NCBI GenBank assembly: GCA_937901055.1
Contig: CALCGO010000320.1
Location: 1 to 11,854, forward strand
From: an uncultured Rhodobacterales bacterium
GTDB taxonomy: Bacteria; Pseudomonadota; Alphaproteobacteria; Rhodobacterales; Rhodobacteraceae
Reading direction: 5' to 3'
Length of the DNA stretch: 11,854 bases
The position numbers and the translations under genes are program-made. A model generated the notes under the pieces. It did not search any database, was not told where the DNA came from, and worked only from the letters and a program-made list of their open reading frames with translations. This document shows, one piece after another, positions 7,978-11,854 of the stretch (its first letter is position 1; each line of letters opens with the position of its first letter).

Positions 7978-8004
7978 AAAAAAAAGGCCGAGCAATGCTC
8001 GGCC
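7978..8004 (-). terminator. Rho-independent terminator (minus strand)
   Basis: On the minus strand an 8-bp perfect stem, GGCCGAGC pairing with GCTCGGCC around a 3-nt ATT loop (7986-8004), is followed by eight T residues (7978-7985). This is a textbook intrinsic terminator for leftward transcription. It would end the candidate small RNA and also any readthrough from the lysR gene, which has no other stem-loop after its stop. Confidence 0.88.
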
Positions 8005-8052
8005 CAAGTCCAACAGGGAGGTATGAAGCCGACTGAACAAGTCAGCCGCTTC
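7978..8052 (-). ncRNA. Candidate small RNA, about 75 nt, with two hairpins and a CCUCCC linker
   Basis: Three independent signals line up. A promoter at 8060-8089 predicts a start near 8052-8053. An 11-bp hairpin (GAAGC plus GGCTGA pairing with TCAGTC plus GCTTC, one bulged G and a CTTGT loop) spans 8052-8025 and so begins at the predicted +1. The intrinsic terminator ends it at 7978. The roughly 20-nt linker between the hairpins (8005-8024) should be single stranded and carries CCTCCC (8016-8021), complementary to Shine-Dalgarno sequences. CCUCC-type exposed motifs are known in alphaproteobacterial trans-acting RNAs such as the CcsR/cuckoo group. I do not recognise this RNA as a named member. 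It could instead be processed from the lysR 3' UTR. No plausible protein is encoded on either strand. Confidence 0.68.
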
Positions 8053-8059
8053 AAGAAGT

Positions 8060-8089
8060 GATATAGGTAGCGGTGTTCATACGTTCAAG
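8060..8089 (-). promoter_or_regulatory. Candidate promoter of the small RNA, RpoH-like or sigma-70-like
   Basis: On the minus strand CTTGAA (8084-8089) is separated by 16 nt from CCTATAT (8061-8067). This resembles alphaproteobacterial heat-shock sigma (RpoH) promoters, commonly described as CTTGAA and CYTATNT. Read as sigma-70 it is TTGAAC, 17 nt, TATATC, with four of six matches in each box. Either reading starts RNA near 8052-8053, at the base of the first hairpin. The sigma-factor choice is inference. Confidence 0.55.
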
Positions 8090-8095
8090 AAAAAC

Positions 8096-8109
8096 TTGAT
8101 ATAAATCAC
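8096..8109. promoter_or_regulatory. FNR/FnrL-like box upstream of the small-RNA promoter
   Basis: TTGATATAAATCAC matches the FNR/FnrL consensus TTGAT-N4-ATCAA at nine of ten defined positions. Its centre (8102.5) is about 50 nt upstream of the predicted small-RNA start, directly before the -35 box. That is not the usual -41.5 or -61.5 spacing, so function is uncertain. If real, oxygen level would control the RNA. Confidence 0.35.
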
Positions 8110-8167
8110 GCATACCCGTTATCACCTGAGTGCATAGCTACCCCCGAATAGTGGAAAAAGTATGAAA

Positions 8168-9067
8168 TTAAGGGGTTTCGCGAGCTTTCTGGCGATAATC
8201 TTTGATTTCTTCCAGCACGAAGTCTCTGAAGGCCGCAACGCGTTTGGAGTGTCTTAGCTCTTCTGGGTAAGCAAGATAAACGGGAATCGGGCGGCTGCTG
8301 TCGTTTGGGAGGACTCGCACAAGTTCAGGGGAATCGACCGTGACATAGTCGGGTAACGCGCCAATTCCAAGGCCGTGCAGAACAGCTTGAAGAATACCGA
8401 AATAGTTGTTCACCGTTAAGACCGACTTGCCGTTTGCCTGCAAGAACGGCGCTGTCCACTCGGCGCCGGCACTTACTTGCGGCGAGGTAGAGTTGTGTGA
8501 AATTAACCGGTGGTTAACCAGATCGTCGGTGGTCTCGGGCGTCCCGTATTTCTCGAGATAATCGCGGGAGGCGTAAAGTTTCATGTCCACGTCCATCAAG
8601 CGGCGACGGATCAGGTCGGCTTGGCTGGGTTCTTTCATGCGGATAGCAACGTCCGCTTCGCGCATCGGCAAATCCAGCACCCGTTCTTCCAGCATTAAGT
8701 CAATTTTTAGTTCAGGGTATTTTTCGTACAAATGCCCAAGGCGCGGGGCCAGCCACAGCGTTCCGAAACCGGTTGTAGTTGTGACGCGCAGGTTTCCAAA
8801 AATCTCGTCCTTGCTATCCTTGATATGTGCGGTCGCGGTTTCCAGCCTTTTGGACATGGACCGCGTTGCATCCAGCAGCAATTCCCCCTGTTCGGTTAGA
8901 ATCAATCCACGTGCGTGGCGGTGGAAAAGCATGACATTCAAGTTTTCCTCTAGTGCGCTAACCTGCCGACTGACGGCGGATTGAGATAGGTGCAAGACTT
9001 CGCCCGCGCGCGTCAGGCTGCCGGCCTCGGCAACTGCGTGGAAAATTCTTAGCTTGTCCCAGTCCAT
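8168..9067 (-). CDS. LysR-type transcriptional regulator
   Basis: The protein is 299 residues when started at the ATG at 9067 (minus strand). An AGGA Shine-Dalgarno sits about 5 nt before it, and the usual LysR opening (MDWDKLRIFHAV) follows at once. A start further upstream at 9136 would add 23 Lys/Ile-rich residues and run through the candidate promoter, so I reject it. Residues 1 to about 62 are the winged helix-turn-helix: AVAEAGSLTRAGEVLHLSQSAVSRQVSALE, split here only by my reading, then the wing LTEQGELLL. Residues from about 88 to the end are the substrate-binding domain (GNLRVTTTTGFGTLWLAP onward, DVAIRM, GIGALPDYV). The ligand is unknown. It is divergent from the indolepyruvate oxidoreductase gene across a 178-nt gap with two T-N11-A dyads. 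It probably regulates that gene and itself; aryl-pyruvate or amino-acid breakdown products are possible inducers. Confidence 0.92.
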   Translation of the reverse strand: MDWDKLRIFHAVAEAGSLTRAGEVLHLSQSAVSRQVSALEENLNVMLFHRHARGLILTEQGELLLDATRSMSKRLETATAHIKDSKDEIFGNLRVTTTTGFGTLWLAPRLGHLYEKYPELKIDLMLEERVLDLPMREADVAIRMKEPSQADLIRRRLMDVDMKLYASRDYLEKYGTPETTDDLVNHRLISHNSTSPQVSAGAEWTAPFLQANGKSVLTVNNYFGILQAVLHGLGIGALPDYVTVDSPELVRVLPNDSSRPIPVYLAYPEELRHSKRVAAFRDFVLEEIKDYRQKARETP

Positions 9068-9110
9068 CTTGTTCCTCGCGACTTGTTTTAAGCGCTTGTT
9101 TTTAATGATT

Positions 9111-9138
9111 TTGTGTATTTCAAACACTATAGACACAA
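9111..9138. promoter_or_regulatory. Nested dyads over the lysR promoter, candidate LysR operator
   Basis: GTGT-N7-ACAC (9113-9127) contains TGT-N7-ACA, a T-N11-A LysR-type box (T9114 to A9126). A wider inverted repeat TTGTGT/ACACAA (9111-9116 and 9133-9138) surrounds it. The inner dyad touches the candidate -10 box and start region of lysR, a position expected for autorepression. Confidence 0.5.
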
Positions 9139-9154
9139 TTTATGTGATACTAAA
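9126..9154 (-). promoter_or_regulatory. Candidate promoter of the lysR gene
   Basis: On the minus strand TATAGT (9126-9131, five of six to the -10 consensus) follows a weak -35-like TTTAGT (9149-9154) with a 17-nt spacer. The predicted start is near 9119, leaving a leader of about 50 nt before the ATG. The weak -35 box makes this tentative. Confidence 0.4.
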
Positions 9155-9166
9155 GCACAGGTTTCA

Positions 9167-9178
9167 CGCGACGTCGCG
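9167..9178. repeat. Perfect 12-bp palindrome CGCGACGTCGCG
   Basis: CGCGACGTCGCG equals its own reverse complement. It stands out as a GC-rich island in an AT-rich intergenic region, upstream of the -35 box of the oxidoreductase promoter and upstream of the lysR promoter. It could be a third protein-binding site. Function unknown. Confidence 0.45.
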
Positions 9179-9188
9179 AAAAATTGTA

Positions 9189-9218
9189 TTGTTTGGGTCA
9201 AGCTTTCTGACCTATACT
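9189..9218 (+). promoter_or_regulatory. Candidate promoter of the indolepyruvate oxidoreductase gene
   Basis: TATACT (9213-9218, five of six to the -10 consensus) lies 18 nt after TTGTTT (9189-9194), a partial -35 box. A start near 9225 gives a short leader that includes the strong Shine-Dalgarno. A weak -35 with an operator in the spacer is typical of activator-dependent LysR targets. Confidence 0.5.
9196..9212. promoter_or_regulatory. GGTCA-N7-TGACC dyad, candidate LysR operator at the oxidoreductase promoter
   Basis: The 5-bp arms GGTCA and TGACC are perfect complements around 7 nt and fit the LysR T-N11-A rule (T9198 to A9210). The site lies between the -35 and -10 boxes of the plus-strand promoter, so a bound protein would block or remodel RNA polymerase there. 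Confidence 0.5.
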
Positions 9219-9232
9219 GCAGAAAATGCTGT

Positions 9233-9239
9233 GAGGAGG
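9233..9239 (+). promoter_or_regulatory. Strong Shine-Dalgarno GAGGAGG
   Basis: GAGGAGG ends 6 nt before ATG 9246 and fixes the start of the oxidoreductase gene. It is one of the best ribosome sites in the window and suggests high expression. Confidence 0.8.
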
Positions 9240-9245
9240 CCCAAC

Positions 9246-11854
9246 ATGACCCTGCAATCTGTATCTTTGAACGACCGCTACGATCTGTCGAAACGCTTCG
9301 TGTTGCTGAACGGCACGCAAGCGCTTGTTCGTCTGACAATGATGCAAAAGGCGCGGGACGCGGAGGCCGGATTGAACACGGCAGGCTATGTGACCGGATA
9401 TCGCGGATCTCCGGTAGGGGCCGTTGATATGCAGATGGAACGGGCCGAAAAACAACTAAAAGCGTCCGATATCAAGTTTTCGCCTGGATTGAACGAGGAT
9501 CTGGCGGCCACCGCGCTTTGGGGTTCACAGCAAGCAAATTTACGTGGCGAAGGGACGTTCGACGGCGTGTTCGGGTTCTGGTACGGCAAGGGTCCGGGCG
9601 TCGATCGTACGGGCGATGTGTTCCGACATGCGAACATGGCGGGTACGGCGGAACATGGCGGCGTTCTGGCAATTATGGGCGATGACCACACGGGCGAAAG
9701 CTCGACCGTTCTACACCAGTCCGAATTCGCGTTGGTCGACGCACTTATGCCGATCCTGTCGCCTGCCGGTGTGCAGGAGCTGTTGGATTACGGCATCTTG
9801 GGTTGGGAGCTTAGCCGGTATTCCGGTTGTTGGGTCGGCTTGAAAAGTGTGAAAGACACCATCGAAGTGACCGAAGTGGTCGACGGCGACCCGAACCGTA
9901 TGAAGATTGTCAAACCGACGGATTTTGAGATGCCTGAAGGTGGTGTGAACATCAAATTGGTGGATGACCGCACCGAACAGGAAGCGCGCCTGCACGATTA
10001 TAAACGTTTCGCAGCAGAGGCATTTGCGCGGGCCAACAAGATCGACAAGCGGGTTCTGGGTAACGAAAATGCGCGAATTGGAATCGTGTCGTCGGGCAAA
10101 AGCTGGCTGGATACGGTACATGCGCTGGACCTTCTCGGGATTGACGAGGCCGAGGCGACTCGTCTTGGAATTACCACCTACAAAATCGGAATGGTTTGGC
10201 CGCTGGACATGACCAGTTTCCGCGAATGGTCCGAAGGGTTGGACCTGATCATTGTCGTTGAAGAAAAGCGCAAACTGATCGAAGTGCAAATCAAAGAAGC
10301 GATTTTTGATGATCGTCGCGGTCGTCGCGTGATCGGCTGGAAGAAAGAGAACGGCGACGTGCTGTTCACGGTCAAAGGCGCGTTGGACCCTGTCGGAGTT
10401 GCGCGTAAACTTGGTGATGTTCTGACCGATGAGGGGTTGGACAGCGCGACCCTGATCAAGTCTAAAGCAGTGCTGGATGATGCCGCGAAGGCAGATAACG
10501 CAGAAGAAATCGCGTCACGCCTGCCGTGGTTTTGTTCGGGTTGCCCACACAATTCTTCGACCAAAGTGCCAGAAGGATCACGGGCTTACGCGGGCATTGG
10601 TTGTCACTATATGGTGCAGTGGATGGATCGCGAGACGTTGGGTTTCACGCACATGGGCGGCGAAGGGGCGAACTGGATTGGGGAGGCTCCTTTTTCCAAG
10701 ACTGACCATGTATTCCAGAACGTAGGCGATGGCACATATAATCACTCGGGTATTCAAGCGATCCGCGCAGCGATTGCGGCGGGTGATGTGAATATGACTT
10801 ACAAGATTTTGTACAATGACGCGGTTGCGATGACCGGTGGTCAACACAATGAAGGCGATCTGAGCGCCGCCCAGATTGCGCACGAACTTGTCGCGATGCA
10901 GGTGAAAAAGCTTGTTGTCGTATATGATGAAAAAGAAGACGTGGATTTTGCCGCTTTGCCCAAAGGTGTCGAAACAGCCGAACGTCGCGATTTGATGGAA
11001 GTGCAGAAACGGATGCGCGAAGTCGAAGGCGTTTCTGCGATTGTGTATATCCAAACTTGTGCCGCCGAAAAACGTCGCCGCCGCAAGCGTGGCAATTTCC
11101 CGGATCCCAACAAACGGGTGTTTATTAACCCAGATGTTTGCGAAGGCTGTGGAGATTGTGGAGTGCAATCAAATTGCGTTTCAATTCTGCCACTTGAAAC
11201 CGAACTTGGCCGCAAGCGCGAGATTGATCAATCGTCTTGCAACAAAGACTTTTCCTGTCTCAACGGGTTCTGCCCAAGTTTCGTGACGCTGGAAGGCGCG
11301 CAAGTCAAAAAACCTGCAAAGGCTGAGTTGACGTTGCCAACGTTGCCCGAACCGATTCTGCCTACTATCAACAGCACTCATAATGTTGTGATTACGGGTG
11401 TAGGTGGTACGGGCGTTGTGACGGTCGGCGCACTATTGGGCATGGCCGCGCATCTTGAGGGTAAAGGCGTTGGCATGATGGAGATGGCTGGACTGGCCCA
11501 AAAGGGTGGTGCGGTGCACATCCATTGCCGGATTGCCTCTACACCAGACGATATTTCAGCGATCCGTGTCGCGGTGGGCGAGGCGGACGCGGTTATTGGC
11601 GGTGATCTGGTGACAACCTCGGGCGCGAAAACGCTGGGATTGATGACACGAGGTCGGAGCAAGGCTGTTTGTAATTCGCATCAGATTATCACTGGCGAAT
11701 TCACCATGAATTCTGAGTTCAACCTTCCAGTCGACCGAATGAGTATCGCGTTGAAAGCCCGCGTGGGCGAGGATGCACTGTCGATGTTGGATGCCACCAA
11801 ATTGGCTGAAAAATTCCTGGGCGATGCGATTTATTCCAATGTTCTGATGTTGGG
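9246..11854 (+). CDS. Fused indolepyruvate:ferredoxin oxidoreductase (alpha/beta chain), 3' end outside the window
   Basis: This TPP-dependent enzyme oxidatively decarboxylates aryl-pyruvates such as indolepyruvate to aryl-acetyl-CoA, reducing ferredoxin or a similar carrier; it serves breakdown of aromatic amino acids in the cytoplasm. The frame is open for 869 residues to the window edge, and fused family members are about 1,130-1,150 residues, so about a quarter is missing. Seen in order are the pyrimidine-binding domain with TGYRGSPVGAVD (Y52) and GDDHTGESS, then FCSGCPHN (C430, C433). The TPP/Mg site GDG (495-496 region) to N524 follows. Next is an Fe-S region CEGCGDC (C632, C635, C638, C644) and a further Cys set ending GFCPSF. 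The gamma-type domain follows from about 710 (VITGVGGTGVVTVG). The missing end should hold the rest of this domain and a C-terminal DUF6537-type domain. The exact 2-oxoacid substrate cannot be read from sequence. Confidence 0.94.
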   Translation, partial: MTLQSVSLNDRYDLSKRFVLLNGTQALVRLTMMQKARDAEAGLNTAGYVTGYRGSPVGAVDMQMERAEKQLKASDIKFSPGLNEDLAATALWGSQQANLRGEGTFDGVFGFWYGKGPGVDRTGDVFRHANMAGTAEHGGVLAIMGDDHTGESSTVLHQSEFALVDALMPILSPAGVQELLDYGILGWELSRYSGCWVGLKSVKDTIEVTEVVDGDPNRMKIVKPTDFEMPEGGVNIKLVDDRTEQEARLHDYKRFAAEAFARANKIDKRVLGNENARIGIVSSGKSWLDTVHALDLLGIDEAEATRLGITTYKIGMVWPLDMTSFREWSEGLDLIIVVEEKRKLIEVQIKEAIFDDRRGRRVIGWKKENGDVLFTVKGALDPVGVARKLGDVLTDEGLDSATLIKSKAVLDDAAKADNAEEIASRLPWFCSGCPHNSSTKVPEGSRAYAGIGCHYMVQWMDRETLGFTHMGGEGANWIGEAPFSKTDHVFQNVGDGTYNHSGIQAIRAAIAAGDVNMTYKILYNDAVAMTGGQHNEGDLSAAQIAHELVAMQVKKLVVVYDEKEDVDFAALPKGVETAERRDLMEVQKRMREVEGVSAIVYIQTCAAEKRRRRKRGNFPDPNKRVFINPDVCEGCGDCGVQSNCVSILPLETELGRKREIDQSSCNKDFSCLNGFCPSFVTLEGAQVKKPAKAELTLPTLPEPILPTINSTHNVVITGVGGTGVVTVGALLGMAAHLEGKGVGMMEMAGLAQKGGAVHIHCRIASTPDDISAIRVAVGEADAVIGGDLVTTSGAKTLGLMTRGRSKAVCNSHQIITGEFTMNSEFNLPVDRMSIALKARVGEDALSMLDATKLAEKFLGDAIYSNVLML

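Noticed and set aside
8023..8061. 12-residue plus-strand frame after GGGAGG
   Set aside because: The Shine-Dalgarno-like sequence is only 1-2 nt from the ATG, too close for initiation; the GGGAGG is better explained as the complement of the small RNA's CCUCCC linker.
8049..8111. 20-residue minus-strand frame beginning ATGCGTGAT
   Set aside because: It contains the candidate small-RNA promoter and shows no Shine-Dalgarno or family similarity such as DUF1127.
9082..9104. Direct repeat CTTGTTTTA / CTTGTTTTTA in the lysR leader
   Set aside because: It is short and AT-rich with only two copies; chance is enough to explain it.
9068..9136. Upstream extension of the LysR protein by 23 residues
   Set aside because: It lacks a ribosome site, covers the candidate promoter and dyad, and adds residues that precede the normal family start; ATG at 9067 has AGGA at good spacing.
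9711..10289. 192-residue antisense frame inside the oxidoreductase gene
   Set aside because: It lies wholly under conserved sense coding sequence and shows no domain; a shadow from codon bias.
10578..11168. 196-residue antisense frame inside the oxidoreductase gene
   Set aside because: It is opposite the TPP-binding and Fe-S motifs, with no motif of its own.
1..11854. CRISPR array, transposase, tRNA/rRNA or cobalamin riboswitch
   Set aside because: I saw no regularly spaced repeats, insertion-sequence ends, transposase motifs, tRNA-like clover-leaf or B12-box; a riboswitch, if any, would lie upstream of the window.

Overview
The window looks like an alphaproteobacterial chromosome segment, most likely from the Rhodobacterales (roseobacter group). 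Four things point there: an aerobic-type (Cob) cobalamin set rather than a full anaerobic Cbi set, a fused CbiG-CobJ protein, a single-chain indolepyruvate:ferredoxin oxidoreductase, and moderate-to-high GC with alphaproteobacterial codon use. The taxonomic placement is inference from gene content and protein sequence; no search was run.

Region 1 (1-7935, + strand) is one tightly packed corrin-ring operon. It starts with the C-terminal end of a Cys- and His-rich, probably metal-handling protein. Then come cobH, a DUF5946-type small protein, cobL, cobI, a cbiG-cobJ fusion, cobM, cobA and cobB. Nearly every junction is a 1-13 nt overlap (TGATG, ATGA, GTGA, TTGA), so translation is probably coupled along the mRNA. 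The only gap is 34 nt before cobM, which has its own strong Shine-Dalgarno sequence. CobA makes precorrin-2 from uroporphyrinogen III, and CobI, CobJ, CobM and CobL add later methyl groups. CobH migrates the C11 methyl to give hydrogenobyrinate, and CobB amidates the a and c side chains. Genes for precorrin-3B formation (cobG or cobZ), CobF, CobK and the CobNST chelatase are not in the window and may lie upstream or elsewhere.

Region 2 (7936-8167) has no protein gene but is not empty. On the minus strand there is a convincing candidate small RNA of about 75 nt. It has a promoter resembling both sigma-70 and alphaproteobacterial RpoH sites, a 5' hairpin that starts at the predicted +1, a CCUCCC anti-Shine-Dalgarno-like linker, and a perfect 8-bp GC-rich terminator stem followed by eight U residues. 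An FNR/FnrL-like box lies just upstream of its promoter.

Region 3 (8168-11854) is a divergent pair. A LysR-type regulator is on the minus strand. On the plus strand is a fused indolepyruvate:ferredoxin oxidoreductase that runs off the right edge. The 178-nt gap between them holds candidate promoters in both directions, and each overlaps a T-N11-A dyad typical of LysR operators. This suggests that the regulator controls both itself and the oxidoreductase. Nothing directly links this pair functionally to the cobalamin operon.
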